From Sphingobium arseniciresistens (GTDB taxonomy: Bacteria; Pseudomonadota; Alphaproteobacteria; Sphingomonadales; Sphingomonadaceae), in NCBI GenBank assembly GCA_029167225.1, contig JARFNK010000020.1, positions 32,984 through 96,983 of the forward strand: DNA of 64,000 bases, written 5' to 3'. Positions within the stretch are counted from its first letter, which is position 1. Every line of letters begins with the position of its first letter. The notes beneath the pieces were generated by a model that saw nothing but the letters and a program-made list of their open reading frames with translations, did not search any database and was not told where the DNA came from. The translations under genes and the position numbers were made by a program. This document shows positions 34,488 to 43,680 of this stretch, in pieces.

Positions 34488-35357
34488 GTGCGTGTCGCAA
34501 CTCGTACGTCCAAAAAGTGCGATAAATCAGCCGGGAGCGCCGAGATTAGCAAGGTCACAAAAGCAGGTTCCTCCGCCACGCGTCGCCGGAGATTGCCTGG
34601 ATTGCATCGCGACGCCAAGCGCGGTTCATCCACAGTATCCCAAACACTTGGACGCAAATTACAGGACGCGATCCTGTCTGGCCGGCTGCAGGTCGGCAGT
34701 TCGCTGGGAAGCGAGCGCCACCTCATGGCGCAATATCGCTGTAGCCGCGCAACCGTGCGGGAGGCCCTCAGGGGACTGAGGGGACAGGGCCTTATCGAAG
34801 TCAAGCGCGGTCGCAACGGGGGATGGTTCATCTCCGACCCGTCGCATGACCCGCTCGTCCAGTCGCTCGACCGCATGATCAAGGGCCATACGTTCCGCTG
34901 GATCGACCTTGTCAATGCGCGGGAAGCGATCGAGGCCGCAGCCGCAGTTCAGGCGGCCCACTTTCCCGACGAGGAAAAGCTGGCGAAGTTGCGGGAAGCG
35001 AACGAGGAATGCGAACGCAGCCTCAACGACCTGGACGCCTTCGTCGATGCCAATCTTCGCTGGCATGTCGCCTTGGCCGAAGCCAGTGGAAATGCCCTCT
35101 TCGTCGCCTTTCTGAACTCCATGCAGCGCGCCATGCACAGCGCCACGGACCTCGAGGAATTCGACGCCTCCGTGCGCAAGGCCGTCATCGGCATTCACTG
35201 GCAGATCTACAACGCTATCCGCGACGGCGATCCGGACGCCGCGCGACGCCGGACATTGCGCCATCTGAGCGCCTATCGCAGGAAACTCACGACCGTCGAT
35301 GAACTTCCAAGCCTGGAAAATGATGGGCAGGACGGCCTGTTTACCGAGGAAAATTGA
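34488..35357 (+). CDS. GntR-family transcriptional regulator, FCD subfamily
   Basis: A 289-aa protein (GTG start; the first ~50 residues are basic and poorly conserved, so the true start may be later, for example a TTG near LPGLHRD). The winged helix spans about 50-115: LGRKLQDAILSGRLQVGSSL, then AQYRCSRATVREALRGLRGQ. The C-terminal FCD ligand domain has the metal-binding pattern with AEASGNALFVAFL and a late histidine in GIHWQIYNAIRDGDPDAARR. FCD regulators sense carboxylates or acyl-CoAs. It is the only dedicated regulator inside the catabolic region and is a candidate to bind the palindromes described at 37932, 46628, 51517 and 60931. Confidence 0.88.
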   Translation: MRVATRTSKKCDKSAGSAEISKVTKAGSSATRRRRLPGLHRDAKRGSSTVSQTLGRKLQDAILSGRLQVGSSLGSERHLMAQYRCSRATVREALRGLRGQGLIEVKRGRNGGWFISDPSHDPLVQSLDRMIKGHTFRWIDLVNAREAIEAAAAVQAAHFPDEEKLAKLREANEECERSLNDLDAFVDANLRWHVALAEASGNALFVAFLNSMQRAMHSATDLEEFDASVRKAVIGIHWQIYNAIRDGDPDAARRRTLRHLSAYRRKLTTVDELPSLENDGQDGLFTEEN

Positions 35358-35377
35358 GCGCCCCCCGGGCCTGGCTG

Positions 35378-36304
35378 TCAGAATGTCACCAGATCGCCAC
35401 CCTTGAGCGCCAGCATTGCCCGCGCATCGTCCGGTGACGCGATCTCATACCCCAGACCCTCGACGATCTCGCGCACCTTTCGAACCTGCTCGGCATTGGA
35501 AGCGGCGAGCTTGCCGCGGCCGATGAAGAGCGAGTCTTCCAACCCGACACGGACATTGCCGCCCATGCTGGCGGCAGCCGCGGCGAGGGGCATTTGGGCA
35601 CCGCCCGCGCCAAGAACCGACCATTGATACTGGTCACCGAACAGCCGGTCGGCCGTCCGCTTCATGAAGACGAGATTGTCGATCTCGGGTCCGATGCCAC
35701 CGAGAATGCCGAAGATGAACTGGATGAAGATGGGAGCCTTGAACAGACCCCGGTCCATACAGAATTTCAGATTGTAGAGATGGCCGACATCGTAGCACTC
35801 ATGCTCAAACTTGATGCCGAGTTCGCCCAGATCCCTCGCGACATTGGCGATGTCCGCAAAGGTGTTGCGGAAGATGTAGCTGTCTGAATTTTTTACATAT
35901 TCTTCTTCCCAGGGATATTTCCACTCGGTGTAACGATCAGCGAGCGGATGGAAGGAGAAATTCATCGAGCCCATGTTGAGCGAACACATCTCGGGCGAGG
36001 CACGCTTGGCTGGTTTCATCCGATCCTCGATCGTGGTCAGCAGCGAACCGCCCGTAGAGATGTTGATCACGGCATTGGTCGATTGCTTGATCGTCGGCAG
36101 AAACGCCATGAAATGATCCGGGTCTAGCGAAACCGACCCATCCACGGGATTACGTGCGTGCAGGTGCAGCACAGCAGCCCCCGCCTCCGCCGCGTCGATC
36201 GCCTGGCGCGCAATGTCCTCGGAACGGAACGGCAGCGCATCCGACATGGTGGGCGTGTGAATGGCGCCGGTGACGGCGCAGGTGATGACGACTTTCTTCG
36301 GCAT
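35378..36304 (-). CDS. 3-keto-5-aminohexanoate cleavage family (BKACE) enzyme
   Basis: A 308-aa TIM-barrel enzyme starting MPKKVVITCAVTGAIHTPTM with GGAGG upstream. The zinc-binding HLHAR (H47, H49) and the C-terminal GNVRVGLEDSLFIGRGKLA are diagnostic. BKACE enzymes condense a beta-keto acid with acetyl-CoA and cleave it to acetoacetate plus a new CoA ester. Substrate range is broad and depends on pocket residues. It is the last gene of a minus-strand operon with the CitE-like and MaoC-like genes. Confidence 0.9.
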   Translation of the reverse strand: MPKKVVITCAVTGAIHTPTMSDALPFRSEDIARQAIDAAEAGAAVLHLHARNPVDGSVSLDPDHFMAFLPTIKQSTNAVINISTGGSLLTTIEDRMKPAKRASPEMCSLNMGSMNFSFHPLADRYTEWKYPWEEEYVKNSDSYIFRNTFADIANVARDLGELGIKFEHECYDVGHLYNLKFCMDRGLFKAPIFIQFIFGILGGIGPEIDNLVFMKRTADRLFGDQYQWSVLGAGGAQMPLAAAAASMGGNVRVGLEDSLFIGRGKLAASNAEQVRKVREIVEGLGYEIASPDDARAMLALKGGDLVTF

Positions 36305-36357
36305 TTCAGAAGGCCTCCAATGTTCGCCCCATATCCAGAGCAACGACGGCGCGCTGC

Positions 36358-37245
36358 TCAGATTGCGTGCGCGTCGCGCAAGGCAAGGATATGACGGGCC
36401 TGTTTGAGATGTGGCATGTCGAGCATCTTTCCGTCCAATGCGACGACCCCGGCATCCGCTTCGGCGAACGCCGCAACGACGCGCTCGGCATAGGCAATTT
36501 CCTCCGCGCTGGGGCTGAATGCCGCGTTGATCACATCGATCTGGTCGGGATGAATGGCGAAACGGCCCGTGAAGCCTTCACGCCGCGATGAAAGCGAATC
36601 CTGCCGCAGACCTTCAAGGTCACGAAAGTCGGGATAGACGGTGTCGATCGCCTCCACGCCAGTGGCCTTGGCGGCCATCAGCATCAGGCTGCGGACGGTG
36701 CGATAGGTAAGGTCAAGCCGCCCCTGGTCATCCTTGTTGGTGCTTGCGCCAAGGGCTGAGCTGAGATCTTCTGCGCCCCAGGTCAAACCGAACAGGCGCG
36801 AGAGGCCGGCGTCCGGATATTGGTGCAGCGTCAATGGCGCACCTGCGGTTTCCGTCGCCACCGGCATGACGGCGATGCTACCGGGCTCGATGCCCTCCCG
36901 AACCTCGAGCGCATCGAGATAAAGGCCCAGTCGCGCGACATCCGCCGGCCCCGCCGCTTTGGGCAGGAGGATGCCGGCGGGACGTCCTGCGACAATCATG
37001 GCGAGGTCGGGCAGCGCCTCGGGCGTGTCGATGGGGTTGATGCGGACCCAGTGCGCAACGCGGCTGCCCGCATCGCCCTGCTTCAGCACCGCCGCAACGG
37101 TTTCGCGCGCGATCGCCTTGCGCGCATGGGCCACCGAGTCCTCCAGGTCAAGTACGATGGCATCCGCCCTCGATGCCTGTGACTTCTCGATCTTGCGCTC
37201 GCTGTCACCGGGAACGAAGAGTATCGAACGGATGGGCGCGTTCAT
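36358..37245 (-). CDS. CitE/HpcH-HpaI family CoA ester lyase
   Basis: A 295-aa protein starting MNAPIRSILFVPGDSERKIE. Family motifs are clear: DAIVLDLEDSVAHARK, VRINPIDTPEALPD, AVMPVATETAGAPL, LTWGAEDLSSALG and GRFAIHPDQIDVINAAFSP. These bind Mg2+ and the CoA ester of a malyl-type acid. The start overlaps the MaoC stop (ATGA), so hydratase and lyase are made together. Likely cleaves a citramalyl-, malyl- or methylmalyl-type CoA ester; the exact one is unresolved. Confidence 0.9.
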   Translation of the reverse strand: MNAPIRSILFVPGDSERKIEKSQASRADAIVLDLEDSVAHARKAIARETVAAVLKQGDAGSRVAHWVRINPIDTPEALPDLAMIVAGRPAGILLPKAAGPADVARLGLYLDALEVREGIEPGSIAVMPVATETAGAPLTLHQYPDAGLSRLFGLTWGAEDLSSALGASTNKDDQGRLDLTYRTVRSLMLMAAKATGVEAIDTVYPDFRDLEGLRQDSLSSRREGFTGRFAIHPDQIDVINAAFSPSAEEIAYAERVVAAFAEADAGVVALDGKMLDMPHLKQARHILALRDAHAI

Positions 37246-37700
37246 GCCGCAGGCCTCTTCATCATGAGGGCGGAACGCTTGCATTGACCGACCAGCACAT
37301 CGTCCTGATTATAAGCGCGGTGGTGGAAGGTGACGATGCCCTGATCAGGCCGTGACTTGCTCTCGCGCAGGTCCAGCACCTCTGTTTCCGACCGCACGGT
37401 GTCGCCGTGGAAGACAGGGGCCGGGAAACGGACTTCGTCCATACCCAGGTTGGCGACTGTGGTGCCAAGCGTAGTGTCGGCAACCGACAGGCCGATCATG
37501 AGGCCGAAGGTGAAGCCACTATTGACGATCCGCTGGCCGAACACGGTGTGTTCGCGGCAATAATGCTCGTCGAGGTGCAGGGCGGCCGGATTGCACGTTG
37601 CGGTGCTGTACCAGACATTATCGGCCTCGGTCACGGTGCGGCGTATCTCATGCTTGAACACCTGCCCGACCTTAAACTCGTCAAAATAGAGCCCAGCCAT
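37242..37700 (-). CDS. MaoC-like hydratase paired with CoA ester lyase
   Basis: A 152-aa hot-dog-fold protein starting MAGLYFDEFKVGQVF; GTGAGG lies just before the ATG, favouring it over upstream ATGs at 37739 and before. Catalytic-loop residues are CNPAALHLD (N37, H42), of the mesaconyl-CoA-hydratase-like type. Coupled to the CitE-like gene, it probably hydrates a branched enoyl-CoA such as mesaconyl-CoA to the hydroxy-acyl-CoA that the lyase cuts. First gene of its operon. Confidence 0.87.
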   Translation of the reverse strand: MAGLYFDEFKVGQVFKHEIRRTVTEADNVWYSTATCNPAALHLDEHYCREHTVFGQRIVNSGFTFGLMIGLSVADTTLGTTVANLGMDEVRFPAPVFHGDTVRSETEVLDLRESKSRPDQGIVTFHHRAYNQDDVLVGQCKRSALMMKRPAA

Positions 37701-38009
37701 ATCCTCACCATTAATTGTCAGTCCATTGTTTCGGGACATAGGCCAAGATTTTTTGGTGCGCAAGGCGAAGGCTGATACAAGCGATCCGAAGCGCTGAAGC
37801 GTAAAGCGGTTAAGGGCGATAAGTTATGCGACAGCACATTCAGCCTCCTCCAACATGCCGGCATTTCCTCATAAAATGGCAAAACCCCGCCCAATGCCCT
37901 TACGCGCAGTGCGGTCGCAATCTGCTAGACAAAAAGGTACGACCAATATAAGCCTGTTTCCGGTCGCCGATATGCGCTGCGCAAATGAACGCAAGACCGG
38001 GAGAGAAGG
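37701..38009. promoter_or_regulatory. Divergent promoter region, MaoC operon and CaiB operon
   Basis: About 310 bases between the MaoC start (minus) and CaiB start (plus). It contains the motif described at 37932 and a ten-base palindrome ATGCCGGCAT at 37855-37864. Confidence 0.5.
37932..37945 (+). promoter_or_regulatory. Candidate GntR/FCD operator, copy A
   Basis: AAAAGGTACGACCA, 65 nt before the CaiB gene. GGTNNNACC fits the T-GT-N-AC-A style of FCD regulators. Related sequences occur at 46628, 51517, 60931 and 60964. Confidence 0.45.
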
Positions 38010-39236
38010 GTGAATCGTCAAGAGCTTGACCATCAAAACGTGCGCGCCCTGCCGCTTGACGGAATAACGGTTCTCGATCTCGGCCAAATCTATAACGGGC
38101 CCTATGCGGCGTTTCTGTTCGCGACGAACGGGGCTCGCGTCATCAAAATCGAGCCACCGGGCGGAGAAAATATGCGCCGCCGCGCATCGGTCAGCGATGG
38201 TGCGATGCTGCCGTTCGCCATGCTCAATTCCTGCAAGGAATTCGTCACCATCAACCTCAAGGCAGATGCGGGACGGGAACTGTTCCTGCAGATGGTGCGC
38301 AAGGCCGACATCCTGATCGAGAATTTCGCGCCGGGCGTAATGGACAGGCTCGGCGTCGGACCTGCGCGGCTGATGGAGGAAAACCCCCGGCTCGTATATG
38401 CAGCAGGTTCAGGCTATGGCTGGAGCGGCCCATATCGCGATTATCTGGCGATGGACCTGACGGTCCAGGCGATGTCTGGCATCATGGCCTCGACCGGCTA
38501 TCCTGATCGGCCGCCGGTCAAGGCCGGCGCGGCGCTGTGCGACTTTTTCGGCGCGGCGCATCTCTATGGCGCGGCGGTCACGGCCTATGTGGACGTCTTG
38601 CGCACGGGGCGCGGCCGCTTCGTGGACGTCGCGATGATGGACGCGGTCTATCCCACGCTCAGTTCGCCGCTCGGCCTCTATCACGCACTCGGCAACAGGA
38701 ATCCCCCGCGGACCGGCAATCGCCATGGAGGCCTCGCTGAAGCGCCCTATAATGTCTATTCTACCAGTGACGGTTATGTGGCGCTGTTCTGCGTCAGCGA
38801 ATCGCACTGGGTCGGCCTGACGAAAGCGATGGGCCGAGACGATCTGCTGGCCGATCCGCGTTTTGCCGATCTTGCCGCGCGCGTCAGCAATATCGACGCG
38901 CTGGACGCCGTCATCGAAAGTTGGGCGAATGGCCTGAGCACGGACACACTGCAGGTCGCCTGCGCGGCGCAGCGCGTGCCCTGCGCGCCGGTGCGTGACC
39001 TCGATGAGGTCGTCAACGACCGGCACATGCATGAGCGCGGCGCATTGCAGCATGTCCACCATCCAGATCTGGGCGAGATCGTGCTGCCAGCCGGCACGAT
39101 GCGCTTTGCCGACGCCCCGTCGATGCCGCTCAGGCCCAGCCGAGCGGTGGGCGCGGATAATGAGGCGGTTTTTCGGGATTGGCTTGGCCTGGCCGAGGAA
39201 GACATCGGCAGGCTTTCGAGAGCGGGCGCGATCTGA
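38010..39236 (+). CDS. CaiB/BaiF (family III) CoA transferase 1
   Basis: A 408-aa protein with a GTG start preceded by GGGAGAGAAGG. N-terminal ITVLDLGQIYNGPYAAFLFA, ARVIKIEPPGGENMRRR and the active-site region YRDYLAMDLTVQAMSGIMAS (candidate Asp at D149) are typical. C-terminal region has VPCAPVRDLDEVVNDRHMHE. Family III transferases move CoA between carboxylic acids via a glutamyl/aspartyl-CoA thioester. Followed 51 nt later by an acyl-CoA dehydrogenase. Likely activates the pathway's acid. Confidence 0.9.
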   Translation: MNRQELDHQNVRALPLDGITVLDLGQIYNGPYAAFLFATNGARVIKIEPPGGENMRRRASVSDGAMLPFAMLNSCKEFVTINLKADAGRELFLQMVRKADILIENFAPGVMDRLGVGPARLMEENPRLVYAAGSGYGWSGPYRDYLAMDLTVQAMSGIMASTGYPDRPPVKAGAALCDFFGAAHLYGAAVTAYVDVLRTGRGRFVDVAMMDAVYPTLSSPLGLYHALGNRNPPRTGNRHGGLAEAPYNVYSTSDGYVALFCVSESHWVGLTKAMGRDDLLADPRFADLAARVSNIDALDAVIESWANGLSTDTLQVACAAQRVPCAPVRDLDEVVNDRHMHERGALQHVHHPDLGEIVLPAGTMRFADAPSMPLRPSRAVGADNEAVFRDWLGLAEEDIGRLSRAGAI

Positions 39237-39287
39237 TGTGCATGCCCCTCAAAGGGGACGGCCTCGAGTGATGGATAGGGTGTAAGG

Positions 39288-40454
39288 ATGGATTTCGATT
39301 TCACCGAAGATCAACTGGCCATTCGCGAAGGCGTTCGGGCGGTCGTTACCGGATTCGACGATCATTACTGGCTGCAACGCGATAACGACGGCAGATTTCC
39401 GCATGAATTCCATCGTGCGCTGGCGGATGGCGGATGGCTCGGGATCACCATGCCGGCGGAATATGGCGGCTCCGGCCTCGGCGTCACCGAAGCGATGCTG
39501 ATGATCAACGAGATCGCGAAGCATGGCGGCGGCATGGCGGCGGCTTCTACCGTCCACATCAATCTGTTTGGTCCGCATCCAATCGTCGTCTTCGGGACGG
39601 ACGATCAGAAGAAGCGATGGATTCCTCGGCTCGTCGCGGGCGAGGACAAGTGCTGCTTTGGCGTCACTGAGCCCGATGCCGGCCTGGACACCACCCGCAT
39701 CCGCACATTCGCGCGCAAGGTCGATGGCGGCTATCTGGTGAACGGGCAGAAAATTTGGACCACGACGGCCCAGCAGGCGAGCAAGATCCTGCTGCTGACC
39801 CGGACCACACCGATCGAGGAGTGCGCCAAGCCGACCGATGGTCTGACCATTTTCTACACGGATCTCGATCGCAGCAAGATCGACGTCACGCTCATCCCCA
39901 AGATGGGTCGCAAGGCGGTCGATTCGAATTCGATCTTCATCGACGGCCTGTTCGTACCGGATGAAGACCGTATTGGAGAAGAAGGTAAGGGCTTTCGTTA
40001 TCTACTGCACAGCCTCAACCCGGAACGCATTCTGGTAGCGGCAGAGGCGATTGGTATCGGGCAGGATGCCTTGTCGCGCGCGTCGAAATATGCGCAGGAA
40101 CGGGTGGTTTTCGGCCGCCCGATCGGTCGCAATCAAGGCATTCAGCATCCGCTCGCGACCAATTGGGTCGAACTGGAGGCCGCCTTCACCCTCGTCCAGA
40201 AGGCGGCCTGGCTCTATGACAATAAGCGGCCATGCGGCGCTGAGGCCAATGCCGCGAAGTTCCTGTCGGCCCGAGCGGCCTACTCCGCCTGCGAGAATGC
40301 GGTCTTCACCCATGGAGGGCTGGGCTACGCCAAGGAATATCACGTCGAACGCCTGCTGCGCGAGGTCATGCTGACGCGTATCGCGCCCGTCACCGAACAG
40401 ATGATCCTCTCGTTCATCGGCGAGAAGGTGCTTGGCCTGGCCAAAAGCTATTGA
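39288..40454 (+). CDS. Acyl-CoA dehydrogenase
   Basis: A 388-aa flavoprotein. N-terminal DFDFTEDQLAIREGVRAVVT; CFGVTEPDAGLDTTRIRTFA and VNGQKIWTTTAQQ for FAD binding; C-terminal FTHGGLGYAKEYHVERLLRE. In the place where medium-chain enzymes have the base Glu (YEGT), this has RIAPVTEQM, so the catalytic base is probably elsewhere, as in several variant families. Introduces an alpha,beta double bond in a CoA ester. It is followed 10 nt later by the acetyl-CoA hydrolase/transferase gene. Confidence 0.9.
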   Translation: MDFDFTEDQLAIREGVRAVVTGFDDHYWLQRDNDGRFPHEFHRALADGGWLGITMPAEYGGSGLGVTEAMLMINEIAKHGGGMAAASTVHINLFGPHPIVVFGTDDQKKRWIPRLVAGEDKCCFGVTEPDAGLDTTRIRTFARKVDGGYLVNGQKIWTTTAQQASKILLLTRTTPIEECAKPTDGLTIFYTDLDRSKIDVTLIPKMGRKAVDSNSIFIDGLFVPDEDRIGEEGKGFRYLLHSLNPERILVAAEAIGIGQDALSRASKYAQERVVFGRPIGRNQGIQHPLATNWVELEAAFTLVQKAAWLYDNKRPCGAEANAAKFLSARAAYSACENAVFTHGGLGYAKEYHVERLLREVMLTRIAPVTEQMILSFIGEKVLGLAKSY

Positions 40455-40464
40455 GGCGTTGGGT

Positions 40465-41709
40465 ATGCTGAGTTTCTCCTCCCGCCTTTCCGGGCAGCTT
40501 TCGGCAACGCGCAGCCTTTATGTCTCCGCCTGTGCGGCAGAAATTGACGGGTTGCCGGACATGTTCGAAACAGGTGGCCTGCGCGATGCGGTCATCACCG
40601 GTATCTTCAGCCCGCTGGTCAACCAGCGTTCTTATGCGGATCCCGACCTGAACGTAAAAGTCAGGACCTTCCTTCTGACGCGTCCGCTCAAGGCGGACAT
40701 GGGGCGCGGGCTGATCGAATATTGCCCATGGCGGTACGCCATGGTCAACCGCTGGCTGGTGGCTCCGGACCGCTTCGACACGGCAATCGTAATGCTCTCG
40801 CCGCCCGATGAAGCCGGGATGTGCAGCCTTGGCGTGCAGGCCGACTTCTTCCCCAGCTTCCATCGCAGCGTCCGGCGTATCATCGGCTTCATCAATCCAC
40901 AGCTTCCGCCGACTCACGGCCATGATCGCGTGCCCTATGCCTCTCTCGCCGCGGCCATCGACTATGATGTGCCCTTACCGGAAATGGCCGCACGCCCCTC
41001 GGACGCCGCCACGGTGGCAATTGCAACATTCATCGGCAATCTCGTCCCCGACGGCGCCACGGTTCAGGTGGGAACGGGCCAGTTACCCAGCGAGGTGCTG
41101 GTCCAGCTCTCCCACCACCGCAACCTCAAGGTGCACACGGGGATTATCGATGACAATATCCTCAAGCTCGAAGAAGCCGGAGCATTGTCGCGCGCAGGTC
41201 CGATTGTCACTGGAACGGCGATCGGAACCCGACGCCTCTATGATGGCCTTGCCGACAAGGGGCGGTTCGCATTCAAGCCCGTCGCCTATACCCATGCCCA
41301 CGGCAACATTGCCGGGGTCGATCGCTTCACAGCCATCAACTCCGTGCTGCAGGTCGATCTGCTCGGCCAGGTTTCCGGTGAGGCCATCGGTGGGCGTATC
41401 GCAGCAAGTCCAGGCGGCCTTCCCGATTTCGCCCGCGGGGCCCAGGGCAGCCCCGGCGGGCAATCCATCATCGCTGTACGCGCCAGCGGCGGTGCCCGGC
41501 AGAACGGGATCGTTCCACTCATCGACAACCCGGCGATCATCACGAATGGCGCAGTTGACGCGCATCGGATCGTTACCGAATTCGGTGTCGCCGATGTGCG
41601 CGACCTCTCCATGGATGCCCGGGCGCAAGCCATCATTGCAATTGCCGCCCCGGAAGCGCGCGATAGCCTGGAGCTGGAATGGCGCAAGATAAGGCAAGGT
41701 TTTTTTTGA
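40465..41709 (+). CDS. Acetyl-CoA hydrolase/transferase family protein
   Basis: A 414-aa protein with ATG at 40465 just after the dehydrogenase. The C-terminal half carries IDDNILKLEEAGALSRAGPI, FTAINSVLQVDLLGQVSGEA (E of GQVSGE is the likely thioester glutamate) and a late FGVADVRDLSMDARAQAIIA. This fits the family of 4-hydroxybutyrate and acetyl/propionyl CoA transferases. The gene ends in a T8 run. Probably transfers CoA to or from acetate in the pathway. Confidence 0.85.
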   Translation: MLSFSSRLSGQLSATRSLYVSACAAEIDGLPDMFETGGLRDAVITGIFSPLVNQRSYADPDLNVKVRTFLLTRPLKADMGRGLIEYCPWRYAMVNRWLVAPDRFDTAIVMLSPPDEAGMCSLGVQADFFPSFHRSVRRIIGFINPQLPPTHGHDRVPYASLAAAIDYDVPLPEMAARPSDAATVAIATFIGNLVPDGATVQVGTGQLPSEVLVQLSHHRNLKVHTGIIDDNILKLEEAGALSRAGPIVTGTAIGTRRLYDGLADKGRFAFKPVAYTHAHGNIAGVDRFTAINSVLQVDLLGQVSGEAIGGRIAASPGGLPDFARGAQGSPGGQSIIAVRASGGARQNGIVPLIDNPAIITNGAVDAHRIVTEFGVADVRDLSMDARAQAIIAIAAPEARDSLELEWRKIRQGFF

Positions 41710-41914
41710 CGCAGGCACGGGCGGCGGGTGTCGATGGGTTCGATATCAAGCCCGAAGGAGCAAGCATCATGCGGATCCGCAATATACTGAGCGCGACCGG
41801 GCAGGCGCGGAGGGCGCCGGGCTGCAACCCGATATCCATCCAGGCAAACACGGTTGGGATGGCAAGTCTTGCCAATGCGCCGATCGTGCCCGGTATCGTC
41901 CCGGAGAGGAAATT

Positions 41915-43588
41915 ATGGCGCCACGCTTCCATCTTGATCGCCGCGGCTTCGTGTCGGGCACCTGCTGCACGCTCGCAATGACCAGCCGTCGTGCCAGTGC
42001 CACCGAACCGGCGGTCGTCGAAATCGAAAACGGCAAGCTGCGCGGCATTCATGCGAACGGCGCGATGTGTTTCAAGGGCATTCCCTACGCGGCGAGTACC
42101 GAGGGCGCCAATCGCTTCATGGCTCCGCGCCCGGTGGAGAATTGGGCCGGCGTGCGCGCGGCTGACGCATTTGGCGACCGCTGCCCTCAGGAACAGTCGG
42201 CGGAAGCGAACCTCATACCTGACGGAACCGACTGGTTCTCCTGGTATTACCGGAAGGATGCGACCTACAGCGAGAATTGCTGCGTCCTCAACCTTTTCAC
42301 GCCAAACCTGGATTCCTCCGCCAAGCGGCCGGTGATGGTCTATATCCACGGCGGCGGCTTTCGCAGCGGTGGCGGCGACGGCTCCGGCCTCGACGGCAGC
42401 AATCTGGCTCGGCTGGGCAATGTCGTCGTGGTCACGCTCAATCACCGGCTCAACCTGCTGGGCTATCTGCAACTCGGCCATCTTGACGAGGATTTCGCCG
42501 ACGCCGGCAATGCTGGCCAGCTCGACCTTATCGCGGCCCTGCGCTGGATCAGCGCCAACATCGCTGTCTTCGGGGGCGATCCGAACCGCGTTCTCCTCTT
42601 CGGACAGTCGGGGGGCGGATCCAAGATCGCGACGCTGATGATCATGCCCGGCGCACGGGCACTGCTGCACCGGGCCGTAAACATGAGTGGCACCACCGCC
42701 TATGACATGGGGCCGGCCCAGGAGCGCGAACCTGTGACTGACGCCTTCATGCGGCACCTTGGCCTTGCCAGGGGCGATCTGCGCAAATTGCAGAAACTGC
42801 CACCCGAACAGCTGCTGATGGCCTATCGGCAAACGGTCACCGAGATGAAGATGGACGACTTCCGGCCAGTGATCGACGGCCGCCATATACCTCATGGCCC
42901 GCTCACGCCCGAAGGTCTGGCGGTCCACGCCGATGTGCCGATGATGATGGGAACCACTGAGACGGAAGCAAGCTTCTGGCTCGCGCGAAATCGGCGCAAC
43001 ATCTCGGCCACCTCCGATGAGGTCAAGCGACGCATCATGGCTCAGTTTGACCTGAATGAGGTGGGAGCCGACGCGATCTACAGGGCGTACAGGGACGACG
43101 CCCAAAATCGCACCCCTTGGGACATATTGGCGGCGCTGGCGACCGACGTGCTGTTCCGCCATCGCATGCTGGTTGGCGCGGAAGCCAAGGCCAGGGCCTG
43201 CCAAGCGCCCGTCTATCTCTACAATTTCTCCTGGCCGCTGCCGGTGGACGGCGGCATCTGGCGCTCGCCGCATACTGCCGACATTCCCTTTGCGTTCGGC
43301 AACGTCGACCGGGCAAGCGTGATGACGGGCGCGGGCTCGATTCCACATGCGGTTGAAAATAGCCTCATGTCGGCGTTCATTGCCTTCGCGCGCAACGGCA
43401 ATCCTGACAATGCAGCCATGCCGCACTGGGTGCCCTATGATGTTGGCAACCGGCAAACGATGACGGTTGACCATCCCTGCAGGCTGATAAGCGATTTCCT
43501 GGGTGGCGGACGCAAAGCCAGCGACGCCCTGATGGGGCAAGCGGCCTACCAGATACTGGGCGGACCGCTTTTTCGTGCCGACCCGTGA
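41915..43588 (+). CDS. Tat-exported type-B carboxylesterase
   Basis: A 557-aa protein with GAGGAAATT before the ATG. A twin-arginine signal (FHLDRRGFVSGTCCTLAM) leads it to the periplasm. Type-B motifs: MCFKGIPYAA, SENCCVLNLFTP, VYIHGGGF oxyanion hole and S232 in FGQSGGGSK, with a glutamate in GTTETEASF and histidine in GSIPHAVENS. Cuts a bulky ester. It is one of three exported esterase-like enzymes in the catabolic region. Confidence 0.9.
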   Translation: MAPRFHLDRRGFVSGTCCTLAMTSRRASATEPAVVEIENGKLRGIHANGAMCFKGIPYAASTEGANRFMAPRPVENWAGVRAADAFGDRCPQEQSAEANLIPDGTDWFSWYYRKDATYSENCCVLNLFTPNLDSSAKRPVMVYIHGGGFRSGGGDGSGLDGSNLARLGNVVVVTLNHRLNLLGYLQLGHLDEDFADAGNAGQLDLIAALRWISANIAVFGGDPNRVLLFGQSGGGSKIATLMIMPGARALLHRAVNMSGTTAYDMGPAQEREPVTDAFMRHLGLARGDLRKLQKLPPEQLLMAYRQTVTEMKMDDFRPVIDGRHIPHGPLTPEGLAVHADVPMMMGTTETEASFWLARNRRNISATSDEVKRRIMAQFDLNEVGADAIYRAYRDDAQNRTPWDILAALATDVLFRHRMLVGAEAKARACQAPVYLYNFSWPLPVDGGIWRSPHTADIPFAFGNVDRASVMTGAGSIPHAVENSLMSAFIAFARNGNPDNAAMPHWVPYDVGNRQTMTVDHPCRLISDFLGGGRKASDALMGQAAYQILGGPLFRADP

Positions 43589-43631
43589 TCCGGCCATTGT
43601 CAGGACCGTGTTGGGACGGGCTAGGCTTCGC

Positions 43632-43649
43632 TTAAGGGCACGCCCTTAA
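43632..43649. promoter_or_regulatory. Palindrome upstream of the lipocalin-like gene
   Basis: TTAAGGGCACGCCCTTAA: 8-base arms around AC, 32 nt before the GTG. A possible operator or, since the AT-ended stem is strong, a hairpin. A half-site (TTAAGGGCGATAA) lies at about 37810. Confidence 0.3.
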
Positions 43650-43680
43650 CCACTGCAATCGAGAAAGATGAGGTATTGGC

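Noticed and set aside
41700-41710. T8 run as a terminator
   Set aside because: It lies at the end of the coding sequence and has no upstream stem of note.
41633-43597. 654-codon minus-strand frame opposite the carboxylesterase
   Set aside because: Shadow frame without domain features; the sense gene has all catalytic motifs and a ribosome site.
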